From positions 434,001 to 498,000 of the forward strand of contig NZ_BFAZ01000009.1 of assembly GCF_003114815.1 (NCBI RefSeq): a stretch of DNA of 64,000 nt, given 5' to 3'. Source of the DNA: Leptospira ellinghausenii (lineage in GTDB: Bacteria > Spirochaetota > Leptospiria > Leptospirales > Leptospiraceae). Positions 34,850-43,438 of the stretch are shown piece by piece. Every line of letters begins with the position of its first letter. Position 1 is the stretch's first letter. The notes under the pieces are model-generated. The model was not told the DNA's origin. It saw only the letters and a list, made by a program, of their open reading frames with translations, and searched no databases. Both the position numbers and the translations under genes were made by a program.

Positions 34850-37036
34850 TTGTTTCGTTTTGTTCTAAGTTTTTTATGTTTTCCCTTTCTACTTTTTGCA
34901 GAAGGGGAACCTCAATTGGTCCATCTTGGAACTAGTCCCAATTCTCTATCCATCACTCATAGCCAATCACAATCCATTTATTACTTTGGATTCACCAAAG
35001 AAAGCCATTATTATGAAATCCAACTAGAAGAAGATCAAACACGTTACATTCATTTTGAAAATGGGATGTTATCGGAGATTGATTGTGAGATTTACCAAAA
35101 TAACAAAAAACTAAAAGAATTCGAAACAGGTTTGTTTCGAAAAAAACTTCCAGAAGTTTCGTATACGGGAGGATTTTTATTCCCAGCGAAAGAAAAAGGA
35201 TTATATCGATTCCGAATTCAATCAGACGATACTCATCGAATCAATTTTCATATTCGGAAAGAATCAGAGTTATTTCAATATACAAAGTCTTTATCCTTAT
35301 GGCAAGGACTCTACCTTGGACTTTGTATCCTATTGTGTTTGTTTACTGCAGCACAGTATGTTTTACTCAGAGAAAAAATATCTCTACTATTAACCTTTGC
35401 GATAATAACAATCCTATTCACGAATGTATTACGATCTGGATTGTTTTATGAATATGGATTCAGCAATCAAGAATGGTTTTTTCGTTATGTTCCGGGACTA
35501 TTGTCATTAAGTCCAATTGGCTTTGTTTTATTCCTACGAGAGTTTTTACATACAAAAAAGGAACATCCTAATTTTGATATATATATAAAACTTTATATAT
35601 ATTTAATGTTGACGTCTACCACTTTGGCAATCATAGACCTTCAACTTTACTTTCGATTTATTTACACCAACAGTTTTATGTTATCCACTACGACTTTTGG
35701 ATATTCGATCTACTGCTTAATCAAAAAAAAGGAACATGCCAATGTTTTGTTTTTTGCCTTCTTCGCAAGGCAAATTAGCACAATACTCCTAATTTTCACT
35801 AACACTGGCTATCTTCCTTCTTTCCCTTTTCTAAGTTCCGCAAATGAAATTGGTGCCGCAATTCAAATGACTATCTTTACAATAGTCATTTCAAAGTTCC
35901 AAATTCAAACCAGGATCATCAAAGAACAGACTGTAACAAAAGTTAACGAAGAACTGGAGTTTATGGTTTCGGAGAGAACAAAAGAACTTCAATTACAAAA
36001 AGAAAAATTAGAATCTACAATTTTACAATTAAGCCAAACAGAAAACCAATTAGCTTTATCAGAAAAAATGACTGAACTCGGGAAACTTGTAGCGGGTGTT
36101 GCCCACGAAATCAATAACCCGCTGAGTGCCATTAAAGCTTCAATTGAAACTCTATTGGAATCCAAACAAAACGAAACAACTTTACTCGGATCCAAAGAAA
36201 ACATTTATGACAGTTTATCAACATCCGAAATCAATACATTAAAACAGCTTTTCCGATACCAATCGGACTTTGGTTTATTGGCTAGTTATACAGAACGTAA
36301 GGAGAAAAAATCCGATCTTAAAAAAACACTAAAAGATAATGATTTGGATTATGACGAGGCAACATTAGAAAAGTTTTTGGATGTTGGCATTACGAAACTT
36401 GAAGAAGACCAAATTTTATTATTAAAAAAAGGAAAAGAAAAACTTACCGATTTAATTTTAGATGAAAAAAACTTTAGGCTCCATCTATCAATCATTCAGA
36501 TTGCTGTTGACCGTTCATCAAAAATCATCCTTGCTCTCAAAAACTTTTCAAGAATCACACATTCAGAACATAGAAAAATTTTCACTCTACTCGAAAACAT
36601 TGAAACTGTGATTACGATTTACCAATACCGAATGCGAAGTAAAGTTTCTTTAAAAAAAATATTTTTAACTGATGCAACTTTACTTGGATGGCCCGAGGAC
36701 CTAATGCGCGTTTGGACGAACTTAATATTAAATGCTTTGGAAGCTATGAAACAAAAAGGTAATCTTACCATTAGTTCTGAAAAAAATGGGAAGTATGTTG
36801 AAGTAAAAGTCATCGATAACGGACCTGGCATTCCAATTGAAATTCAAAAAAAGATCTTTGAACCATTTTTTACAACCAAACAACAAGGGGAAGGAACAGG
36901 TATGGGACTTGGAATCACTAAATCCATCATTGAAAAACACAATGGATCCATTTCCCTAGAATCAGAACCTGGCAGGACATGTTTTTCCATTTCACTTCCT
37001 GTGATCGAACTGATAGATCCGAATGAAACAGAATGA
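34850..37036 (+). CDS. 7TMR-DISM sensor histidine kinase (orphan)
   Basis: A 728-residue receptor: signal peptide, extracytoplasmic 7TMR-DISM-like domain (residues ~20-145), seven helices (~150-345), a coiled coil, then a kinase. The H-box reads GKLVAGVAHEINNPLSA near residue 415; the N-box is VWTNLILNALEAM, G1 DNGPGIP, F-box FEPFFTTK and G2 GTGMGLGITKS. Between H- and N-boxes there is an unusually long, charged helical insert of about 100 residues. No response regulator is adjacent, so its partner is elsewhere. It starts with TTG, 17 nt after the lipoprotein stop, and may be co-transcribed with it. Confidence 0.88.
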   Translation: MFRFVLSFLCFPFLLFAEGEPQLVHLGTSPNSLSITHSQSQSIYYFGFTKESHYYEIQLEEDQTRYIHFENGMLSEIDCEIYQNNKKLKEFETGLFRKKLPEVSYTGGFLFPAKEKGLYRFRIQSDDTHRINFHIRKESELFQYTKSLSLWQGLYLGLCILLCLFTAAQYVLLREKISLLLTFAIITILFTNVLRSGLFYEYGFSNQEWFFRYVPGLLSLSPIGFVLFLREFLHTKKEHPNFDIYIKLYIYLMLTSTTLAIIDLQLYFRFIYTNSFMLSTTTFGYSIYCLIKKKEHANVLFFAFFARQISTILLIFTNTGYLPSFPFLSSANEIGAAIQMTIFTIVISKFQIQTRIIKEQTVTKVNEELEFMVSERTKELQLQKEKLESTILQLSQTENQLALSEKMTELGKLVAGVAHEINNPLSAIKASIETLLESKQNETTLLGSKENIYDSLSTSEINTLKQLFRYQSDFGLLASYTERKEKKSDLKKTLKDNDLDYDEATLEKFLDVGITKLEEDQILLLKKGKEKLTDLILDEKNFRLHLSIIQIAVDRSSKIILALKNFSRITHSEHRKIFTLLENIETVITIYQYRMRSKVSLKKIFLTDATLLGWPEDLMRVWTNLILNALEAMKQKGNLTISSEKNGKYVEVKVIDNGPGIPIEIQKKIFEPFFTTKQQGEGTGMGLGITKSIIEKHNGSISLESEPGRTCFSISLPVIELIDPNETE

Positions 37037-37044
37037 AATTTTAA

Positions 37045-37998
37045 TTAAGTAAGACGATTTAGTTGTTCGATGAATAGTTCCCTTTCTTCTGTTTTAGGGA
37101 ATTGATTTAAAAAGAGTAATAAGTCATTTTTTTCTGATTCCAATTCTTTATGAAGCATGTTTGGAATATTTTTTGATTTCATTAAGTTTAAGATGATTTT
37201 CTCATCATTTTCATCTCGAAATTCTTTTTGGAACATTCGATTCAATTTAGATTTTTCAATGATACTAAGTTTTGATCGTAATAACAAAACTGGATAGGTA
37301 AATAATCCGTTTTTAAAGTCTTTTAAAAACTCTTTTCCACTTGTTTTTGAATCTTCAAAATAATCGAGACAATCATCTTTTTTCTGGAATAATTTTCCTA
37401 ATCTAACTCCGAATTGGCGAAACTGTTTTCTTTCTGAGATTGATTTGTTTGCTAGGATAGCAGCTGATTCTGTGCAAACACCAAACAATGAGGCAGTTTT
37501 TCCATAAATGATTTGGTCATAAATCTTAAGAGTGATTTTAGGATTTTTTTCCCATTCCATTTGCAAGAGTTCACTCACTGATAAATCACGAAGCACTTGG
37601 GAAAAAATTTCCATCAGTTCAGGATTTCCAAGGGAATTGAGTCGGCTGATTCCACATGCCAATAAATAATCACCTGCAAGGATTGCTGTTTTGTTTCCGA
37701 AACTTGCACCTATCGTAGGTTTCCCACGGCGGATTGGGGCATTATCAACAACATCATCATGCAGTAAACTGGCAGCATGAATGAGTTCTGCTACACTTCC
37801 CACATCTAACCAACTAACATCCTTTACTTCCAAAAATTGGCAAAAAAGATAATGTGCAAAAGGTCGAATCCTTTTTCCACCAGAAGTGATTACCTGTTTT
37901 TTTATTTTTTTGAGAATAGGAATGTCTTCGTGAATGATACTGTCTAAATTTTTATCAAATTTTGATAGTACAGATTGGATATTGAATTTAGACTTCAT
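37045..37998 (-). CDS. Polyprenyl diphosphate synthase (long-chain, IspB-like)
   Basis: A 317-residue trans-prenyltransferase that extends farnesyl diphosphate with IPP for quinone side chains. The first aspartate-rich motif is LLHDDVVDNAPIRRGKP, and the second is KKDDCLDYFED, which keeps the two leading Asp. SGGKRIRPF at residue 38 is the IPP-binding loop. The residue five before the first motif is Ala, small, as in long-chain enzymes. The C-terminus is shortened in the last helix. It ends 8 nt from the convergent kinase and follows the SirB1-like gene by 3 nt on the same strand. Confidence 0.9.
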   Translation of the reverse strand: MKSKFNIQSVLSKFDKNLDSIIHEDIPILKKIKKQVITSGGKRIRPFAHYLFCQFLEVKDVSWLDVGSVAELIHAASLLHDDVVDNAPIRRGKPTIGASFGNKTAILAGDYLLACGISRLNSLGNPELMEIFSQVLRDLSVSELLQMEWEKNPKITLKIYDQIIYGKTASLFGVCTESAAILANKSISERKQFRQFGVRLGKLFQKKDDCLDYFEDSKTSGKEFLKDFKNGLFTYPVLLLRSKLSIIEKSKLNRMFQKEFRDENDEKIILNLMKSKNIPNMLHKELESEKNDLLLFLNQFPKTEERELFIEQLNRLT

Positions 37999-38001
37999 CC
38001 G

Positions 38002-38895
38002 TTATTCAACATGTGTGGATCGACTTTCGAGAATCTGAAGGTGATCCTTAATCATATTTTCCATTTCTTTGGTCTGATTGTCTCTATATATGTGGAGTAA
38101 ATTGCGACACATACGTTTGATCATAGATAGTGTAGATGCCTTTGTGAAATATTTTGGTGAGTTGGAATATCCATTCGCTTCCAAAAATTTCTCACAGGTA
38201 AATTTATCTAATAAAACCCCGCCATGAAAAGGATCGATGTATGTGAAATAACCATCTGATTCATATTGTAAGAGAAAATGTAATGGTAAATTGGTGCCGT
38301 ATAAAGGTAAACCAAGACGTTGTGCAACAAGAAGGTATACAACAGACAATGAAATTGGAATTCCCAAACGACTTTTGATAACTTGGAATAAATAGGAATT
38401 TCCCGGATCATTATAATTTTGGATATTTCCAACAAAACCTTCTTCTTGGAACATCACTTGACAAAGGATTTGTACTTTGAGTTCGTCCGTTAGATAACCT
38501 GAATGATCATCATATAACTCAGAAATACGAAGGGCAATTCGATCTAATTCATGTTTGATTTCTGCATAATTTTGATCAGGAAAACCAATACTAGAAAGTT
38601 GAACAACCATCTCTTCTAAATCTTTATAATGATTGGTATTCCCACGTAACGTGAGTTTGAAGAACGAATGCCTTAAACGATGCCGTAAAATTTCTGATTT
38701 TAGATTTCTTGCTTGGACACGAAGATAAGGATCTTTCACTTCATCCAAGGCAGATTCCAATTGAATTTGCCAAGGAATACGTGAAGCGATAAGTTTTAAT
38801 ATAAAACGTTTTTTTTCTGTAGGTGCGACTTCCCAATCATACAATAAACGAGTGATATCATCCGGGTAAAAATCAGGAAAGGAGTTTTGTCCCAT
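38002..38895 (-). CDS. SirB1/transglutaminase-like family protein
   Basis: A 297-residue protein with the SirB1-type transglutaminase-core domain in its C-terminal half: SYLFQVIKSRLGIPISLSVVYLLVAQRLGLPLYGTNLPLHFLL and YIDPFHGGVLL. The domain is widespread but its reaction is unproved in most bacteria. The N-terminal half is helical. No export signal is present. It lies directly upstream of the polyprenyl synthase gene (3-nt gap). Confidence 0.8.
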   Translation of the reverse strand: MGQNSFPDFYPDDITRLLYDWEVAPTEKKRFILKLIASRIPWQIQLESALDEVKDPYLRVQARNLKSEILRHRLRHSFFKLTLRGNTNHYKDLEEMVVQLSSIGFPDQNYAEIKHELDRIALRISELYDDHSGYLTDELKVQILCQVMFQEEGFVGNIQNYNDPGNSYLFQVIKSRLGIPISLSVVYLLVAQRLGLPLYGTNLPLHFLLQYESDGYFTYIDPFHGGVLLDKFTCEKFLEANGYSNSPKYFTKASTLSMIKRMCRNLLHIYRDNQTKEMENMIKDHLQILESRSTHVE

Positions 38896-38943
38896 GCAAA
38901 AACTATCTTGATTAAAATGAAAAAGTCAATCGAAACAAAAAGT

Positions 38944-39756
38944 TTAAGCTAATTCTGCAAGAGCTTGTGCTTCTTGTTCTTTATTTGGTGGAGTACCATG
39001 CCACTTTGGATTGTTTTCCATATAAGAAACACCTTTGCCTAATATGGTTCTAAAGACAATCAGTGTTGGTCCACCAGTATGTTGTTTTGCTTTCGCAAAT
39101 GCAGAGAAAATTTCTTCCATATTATGTCCGTCTGCATTGATCACATTCCAACCAAACATTTCAAATTTCTTATCCAATGGTTCTAACTTCATTACTTCTT
39201 CTGTGTTACCATCAATTTGAATGTAGTTACGATCCATAAAGGCAATGAGGTTATCTGTTTTAAAGTGAACTGCAGATTGTGCTGCTTCCCAAGTCATTCC
39301 TTCACCACATTCGCCATCAGAAATACATGTATAAATTTTATATGTCTCTTTCTTTAACTTTGCTCCAAGTGCAAGCCCAACGGAAACAGATAGACCTTGT
39401 CCAAGGGAACCCGAACTAGATTCAATTCCCTTCATATAACGAGTTGAAGGGTGTCCTTGTAAATAAGAGTTAATATTTCGGAATGTCAACAGGTCTTCCA
39501 CCGGGAAGTAACCAGAAAGTCCCATGGCAGCATAACGAACTGCACAAACGTGTCCATTGGATAAAATCAAACGATCTCGTTCGGACCATTCTGGATTTTT
39601 GGGATCATGGTTAAGAATAGAAGTATAAAGGGCAGCGTAGATATCAGCAAGTCCAAGTGGTCCGCCTGGGTGACCAGAATTAGCTGCCGTAACCATTTTG
39701 ATTACTTGGATTCGGATATCATTTGCAAATTTCTTTGCGACTTCAATTTTTTCCAT
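38944..39756 (-). CDS. Transketolase, N-terminal subunit
   Basis: A 270-residue protein matching the thiamine-diphosphate-binding N-terminal half of transketolase: [58 protein letters not shown] and [15 protein letters not shown] (the ThDP/Mg2+ binding GDGE-like site). It stops where the Pyr domain would begin, as in split transketolases. The C-terminal partner, normally the next gene, is not downstream, where a SirB1-like gene sits. The start ATG at 39756 has AAGGA 6 nt upstream; the ATG at 39762 lies against that site. Confidence 0.88.
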   Translation of the reverse strand: MEKIEVAKKFANDIRIQVIKMVTAANSGHPGGPLGLADIYAALYTSILNHDPKNPEWSERDRLILSNGHVCAVRYAAMGLSGYFPVEDLLTFRNINSYLQGHPSTRYMKGIESSSGSLGQGLSVSVGLALGAKLKKETYKIYTCISDGECGEGMTWEAAQSAVHFKTDNLIAFMDRNYIQIDGNTEEVMKLEPLDKKFEMFGWNVINADGHNMEEIFSAFAKAKQHTGGPTLIVFRTILGKGVSYMENNPKWHGTPPNKEQEAQALAELA

Positions 39757-39765
39757 GAACATTCC

Positions 39766-40155
39766 TTAAAGCGGTTTTGATTGAAATAAAAACAGACCGG
39801 AGATATAAACAATCGTGTACAAAGGCAAAAAGATGTAATGCAATTTTACATGCAAATTTCGTTTTCTTTTCCATCCAGTGAAACCCATCACGAGCATCAA
39901 AACAAGGCTGATCGCAGCAAAAAAACGATGGGTATGAATGACAAAATCAGGTGCTGTTGGATAAATCTGAAACTCAGATATACCACCTAACAAATATTTG
40001 ATACACAATAAATAAACCGCAGCTGTTAAATTTGAGCCAATCCCAATCAAATTTGCGATTCGATGTTTTGTAATGTCAACTTTCCTAAAAAAATAACCAG
40101 TATAAAATCCCAAAATGGATAGGGTCATTAAAGAATTCACAAAAAACAGTGCCAT
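39766..40155 (-). CDS. Small integral membrane protein
   Basis: A 129-residue protein with four hydrophobic helices. Conserved-looking histidines (DFVIHTHRFFAAISLVLML, NLHVKLHYIFLPLYTIVYISG) recall DUF420-like proteins of terminal-oxidase assembly, but the resemblance is only in outline. It ends 9 nt before the start of the transketolase subunit and probably shares its transcript. The region from its start to the tRNA-Thr gene (40156-40239) holds only short AT-rich sequence. Confidence 0.65.
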   Translation of the reverse strand: MALFFVNSLMTLSILGFYTGYFFRKVDITKHRIANLIGIGSNLTAAVYLLCIKYLLGGISEFQIYPTAPDFVIHTHRFFAAISLVLMLVMGFTGWKRKRNLHVKLHYIFLPLYTIVYISGLFLFQSKPL

Positions 40156-40239
40156 CTAGGGTCATTCTGTGAGAATCCATCACCACTCAAAGAATTTTTA
40201 TTTGACCTTAACGGCTTTTCACAAAAATTGGATATGCAT

Positions 40240-40314
40240 GCCGCCTTAGCTCAGTGGTAGAGCAGCTGTTTTGTAAACAGCCGGTCGGAGGTTCAAATCC
40301 CTCAGGCGGCTCCA
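40240..40314 (+). tRNA. tRNA-Thr (anticodon TGT)
   Basis: A 72-nt cloverleaf begins GCCGCCT and ends AGGCGGC plus a T discriminator, with CCA encoded. The anticodon loop is TTTGTAA, giving TGT for ACA codons. The D arm (GCTC/GAGC) and anticodon stem pair fully. The T stem (GGAGG/CCCTC) contains an A-C mismatch and a G-U pair, which is unusual and worth checking against other copies. Confidence 0.93.
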
Positions 40315-40320
40315 TGCAAC

Positions 40321-40577
<257 letters not shown>

Positions 40578-40746
40578 CCTTCCCTGCCCAAACTAAGAAG
40601 ACTCTTACCACTAACAAATCCCCAACTAACAACCGATTGAAGGATTCGAATAGAACCCGAGCGACTTCGACCCATAGGGAGAAGTTTCCGCACGATGCGG
40701 AAAAGATCGACGACGGGCCCGCGCGAACGTAGCCAGGATGGTGAAG
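40578..40746 (+). repeat. Tandem GC-rich repeat, copy 2
   Basis: Copy 2 begins with the same 13-base tRNA tail (40578-40590), again has GATTCGAATAG, and carries the 74-bp core at 40668-40741, differing from copy 1 at one base. The hairpin stands at 40685-40703. The intervening 80 bases differ more between copies. Together the two copies fill the 374 nt without a gene between tRNA-Tyr and rsgA; nothing else is seen in it except the palindrome that follows. Confidence 0.75.
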
Positions 40747-40758
40747 GTGTTTTGGATG

Positions 40759-40778
40759 TTTGAATTAGCTAATTCAAA
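40759..40778. promoter_or_regulatory. Perfect 20-bp palindrome beside rsgA
   Basis: TTTGAATTAGCTAATTCAAA is a perfect inverted repeat with no spacer, lying 3 nt beyond the rsgA stop and 13 nt after the second tRNA-linked repeat. As RNA it could form an 8-bp stem with a 4-nt loop, so it may be a weak two-way transcription stop between convergent tRNA and rsgA transcripts; there is no T-run. A protein-binding site is the alternative. Confidence 0.4.
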
Positions 40779-40781
40779 GAA

Positions 40782-41864
40782 TCAATCTTGTTCCGATTTA
40801 TTCTTTTTTATGTTCTTCGCAAGTTTACTAATTCTTTTCCAATTTGCCTTTTCTATTGCACTTGCCTTCATAGTTTGTCTATCTTCTAAATAGGCAAATT
40901 CTCTTTTCATTTTTAAAAAACTCTCCAACCGTTTCGGATCAAGAGTTCCATTGTGGATCGCGATTTGAACTGCACAACCCGGCTCGTTTTGGTGACTGCA
41001 ATTGCGGTATCGACAGTTTAAACTCACTTTCTCGATATCATCAAAGACATGCTTCAATCCTTCTTCCTCACCCCAAACTTGTAGTTCGCGCATTCCGGGT
41101 GTATCAATGATCATACCACCATTGGAAAGTACGAATAATTCACGATAAGTTGTTGTATGTCTGCCACGACTTCCTAATTCGCTAACTTCATTTACCTTTA
41201 CTTGTTCCGTCCCAAGGAGAGAATTAATGATCGTAGATTTTCCAACTCCTGATGAACCGAGAAAGGCAATAGTTTTTCCTTTTTGAATGTATTTTTTCAA
41301 AATATCGATTCCAACATTCTGAGTTGCACTAAGCGTATAAACATCAACTCCAATGGCGATTGACTCTACTTCAATTTTACGCAACTCAGCTTCAGGACAA
41401 AGATCTGCTTTATTTAACAAAATCACTGGCAAAACTTTACTTTCCCATGCGATTGATAAAAAACGTTCGATACGCCTTAAATTATAATTTAAATCTAATC
41501 CGGTGATGATGAAGACTGTATCAATGTTTGCTGCAATTACTTGTTCTTCCGTTATTGGGCCAGCAACTTTCCTACTAAAAGCAGTCTTTCTTGGCAAAAC
41601 TGCATGTATGATTGCTTTCATTTCATTTTCAATTACGGAAGTAACTACCCAATCACCTACTGCTGGGAATTGACTTTTAGTGACGGTATGGAACCGGAAT
41701 TTTCCTGAAACCTCGCAGTTATATTCTCCATGTTCACCACAAGCTATATATTTTTCTCGGTTCTCTCTGATGATACGCATCGCCAACAGACCTTGGTTTT
41801 TGTATTTATCAAAATTCAGTTCAAAAAAAGAACTCCAACCTAAATCCGACAATTGCATGATCAT
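40782..41864 (-). CDS. rsgA: Ribosome small-subunit-dependent GTPase
   Basis: A 360-residue circularly permuted GTPase that helps 30S maturation. An N-terminal OB fold (FPAVGDWVV) is followed by the permuted G motifs: LLNKADLC (G4), FLGSSGVGKSTIINSLLG (G1), SRGRHTTT (G2) and DTPGM (G3), then the zinc finger CRYRNCSHQNEPGC. The basic C-terminal helix (KRISKLAKNIKKNK) is typical. Genomes often carry two such proteins; this could be the accessory one. It stands alone on the reverse strand, upstream of a hairpin that ends the next operon. Confidence 0.93.
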   Translation of the reverse strand: MIMQLSDLGWSSFFELNFDKYKNQGLLAMRIIRENREKYIACGEHGEYNCEVSGKFRFHTVTKSQFPAVGDWVVTSVIENEMKAIIHAVLPRKTAFSRKVAGPITEEQVIAANIDTVFIITGLDLNYNLRRIERFLSIAWESKVLPVILLNKADLCPEAELRKIEVESIAIGVDVYTLSATQNVGIDILKKYIQKGKTIAFLGSSGVGKSTIINSLLGTEQVKVNEVSELGSRGRHTTTYRELFVLSNGGMIIDTPGMRELQVWGEEEGLKHVFDDIEKVSLNCRYRNCSHQNEPGCAVQIAIHNGTLDPKRLESFLKMKREFAYLEDRQTMKASAIEKANWKRISKLAKNIKKNKSEQD

Positions 41865-41906
41865 ACTCCATCAATAGGCATTTATAGAAATTCACATGTC
41901 GCAAAA

Positions 41907-41924
41907 TCCAACACTACAGTTGGA
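41907..41924 (-). terminator. Possible terminator of the PBP operon
   Basis: TCCAAC (41907-41912) and GTTGGA (41919-41924) form a 6-bp stem with a 6-nt loop, followed on the reverse strand by only TTTT. It lies about 60 nt beyond the last gene of the reverse-strand operon ending at 41985. The short T-run makes this a modest candidate. The rest of 41865-41984 shows nothing else. Confidence 0.4.
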
Positions 41925-41984
41925 ACCATCTTCTTTGCTAATTTTTTTCTAACTAACTTGATACTTCAGGAAAAAAACAACCTT

Positions 41985-42452
41985 TTAGATCACCCAGTTC
42001 AGTAACTTCGTTCTATAAAAAAAATAAGCTCCATCCTTTTTCTTTTGCAACTGAACTCCAAATTGGCCTCGTTTGGAACGAACCAGAGAAACAAAAACCA
42101 TAGGGTCCACACCTTCCCAACTAACAGAAGGAAAGATTTGTTTTCCTGCGGAATCATAAAAGGCCCACTGAGTTTCTGTTGTTTCCTCTAAAGGTTCTAG
42201 GAAAAAAGACTCCAATGTCACTTCACTTTCCAAAACTGCTACACAGTTGGTAAAAGAACCGATTGGATTTCTTCCATACACTTGGATGGGATTTTGTTTA
42301 CAAAAACGTAACTGGCTCCTAACGTTTGTTTGGAATTCCAACTTTAGAATTTCATCAGGAGTGACAAGGAAATTTGATAATACAGGTAAAGTAATAAAAA
42401 GAAAAATGCATATGATGCCGATCAGAAGAAGCTTTTCTTTCAATTGGTTCAT
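41985..42452 (-). CDS. Membrane-anchored protein of unknown function
   Basis: A 155-residue product with one N-terminal helix (LLLIGIICIFLFITLPVLSN) and an extracytoplasmic domain of about 125 residues rich in beta-strand residues, containing two cysteines (residues 51 and 69) that might pair. No domain recognised. ATGA overlap joins it to the upstream TPR-like gene, which in turn directly follows the penicillin-binding protein, so it may serve envelope growth. Confidence 0.6.
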   Translation of the reverse strand: MNQLKEKLLLIGIICIFLFITLPVLSNFLVTPDEILKLEFQTNVRSQLRFCKQNPIQVYGRNPIGSFTNCVAVLESEVTLESFFLEPLEETTETQWAFYDSAGKQIFPSVSWEGVDPMVFVSLVRSKRGQFGVQLQKKKDGAYFFYRTKLLNWVI

Positions 42453-43438
42453 AAACTATCCTTTGGATACAACACATTTAAAAACTCGTTCCCTTCTCTT
42501 TCAGCGAGGATTCGAATGCTTGCAAAAATAGGTCGTGATGATTGTGTACCATTGGGAGAACAATGATAATGAAGGAGAGTTTCGATCTCATCAAATGGAG
42601 ATACAAAAAATTTAAATGTAGAACACATCTCTTTCGTTTTTCCTTGTAACACGAGAGATTTACTAGCCTCCAAATCAGCTCTGGGTTTTGCAAAAAAACT
42701 ACCACTCATTCGAAAATAACGAGCAGATAACTCGTGTTCATTCGATTGACGATAATGGACTCCCATTAGATACAATATATCAGATTTTTCTTGGTCTGTT
42801 CGTTCTTTGTCAGAATCGGTTAAAATTTTTTTTAAGAATTCTTTTCCCTGTTCTGTATCTAATTTTAATTCAGATATCCCGATGAATAATGGCGTAAGGA
42901 ACATACTAGGATTTTCTTCGTAAAGAGATAAAATCACTTTGTATTGTTTGCGTTTTAACAAGAGTATGGAAGAAAATTCATATAATTTTGGCAAATTTCG
43001 TTGTTTCAAATGTTCTCGCAATTCACTAGAATTCTCTCCATTTGCCTTTGTAGCCAATACATATGTGGAAGATAATTCTGAAACATTGATTGGTTTATAA
43101 ATATCAGTAAGTTGGTTCCAAATCCATGAACGATCTTTTGATGGAATAAGAGATGGGAAACGACTTCCTAAAAACAAAGCATCTAATAACTTTGAATGTT
43201 TTTTATAGAGAAAGAATAAACGAGAAACAACAGCTTTTTGTAATTTACCACTAGGTTTTTGACTGAGTGCTTTTTCATATAAGGGAATCGCAAATAACGT
43301 ATTTGTTTGTTCCATTTCATAAGCTTGTTCGTATGCACCATTTGCTAAAAGGGGAAATAATATCCCAGATACAAAATAACTACCAACATACAACACAAAG
43401 GCGAATACAAAATTTTGAAACTTCAACAATTGGTACAA
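42449..43438 (-). CDS. Membrane-anchored helical-repeat (TPR-like) protein
   Basis: A 329-residue protein with one N-terminal transmembrane helix (FVFAFVLYVGSYFVSGILFPL) and an otherwise helical body with repeat-like pairs (YEQAYEMEQTNTLFAIPLYEKALS, LYLMGVHYRQSNEHELSARYFR) suggesting TPR-type solenoid. It begins with TTG immediately after the stop of the penicillin-binding protein gene and overlaps the next gene by 4 nt. A scaffold for peptidoglycan enzymes is a plausible but unproved role. Confidence 0.65.
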   Translation of the reverse strand: MYQLLKFQNFVFAFVLYVGSYFVSGILFPLLANGAYEQAYEMEQTNTLFAIPLYEKALSQKPSGKLQKAVVSRLFFLYKKHSKLLDALFLGSRFPSLIPSKDRSWIWNQLTDIYKPINVSELSSTYVLATKANGENSSELREHLKQRNLPKLYEFSSILLLKRKQYKVILSLYEENPSMFLTPLFIGISELKLDTEQGKEFLKKILTDSDKERTDQEKSDILYLMGVHYRQSNEHELSARYFRMSGSFFAKPRADLEASKSLVLQGKTKEMCSTFKFFVSPFDEIETLLHYHCSPNGTQSSRPIFASIRILAEREGNEFLNVLYPKDSL

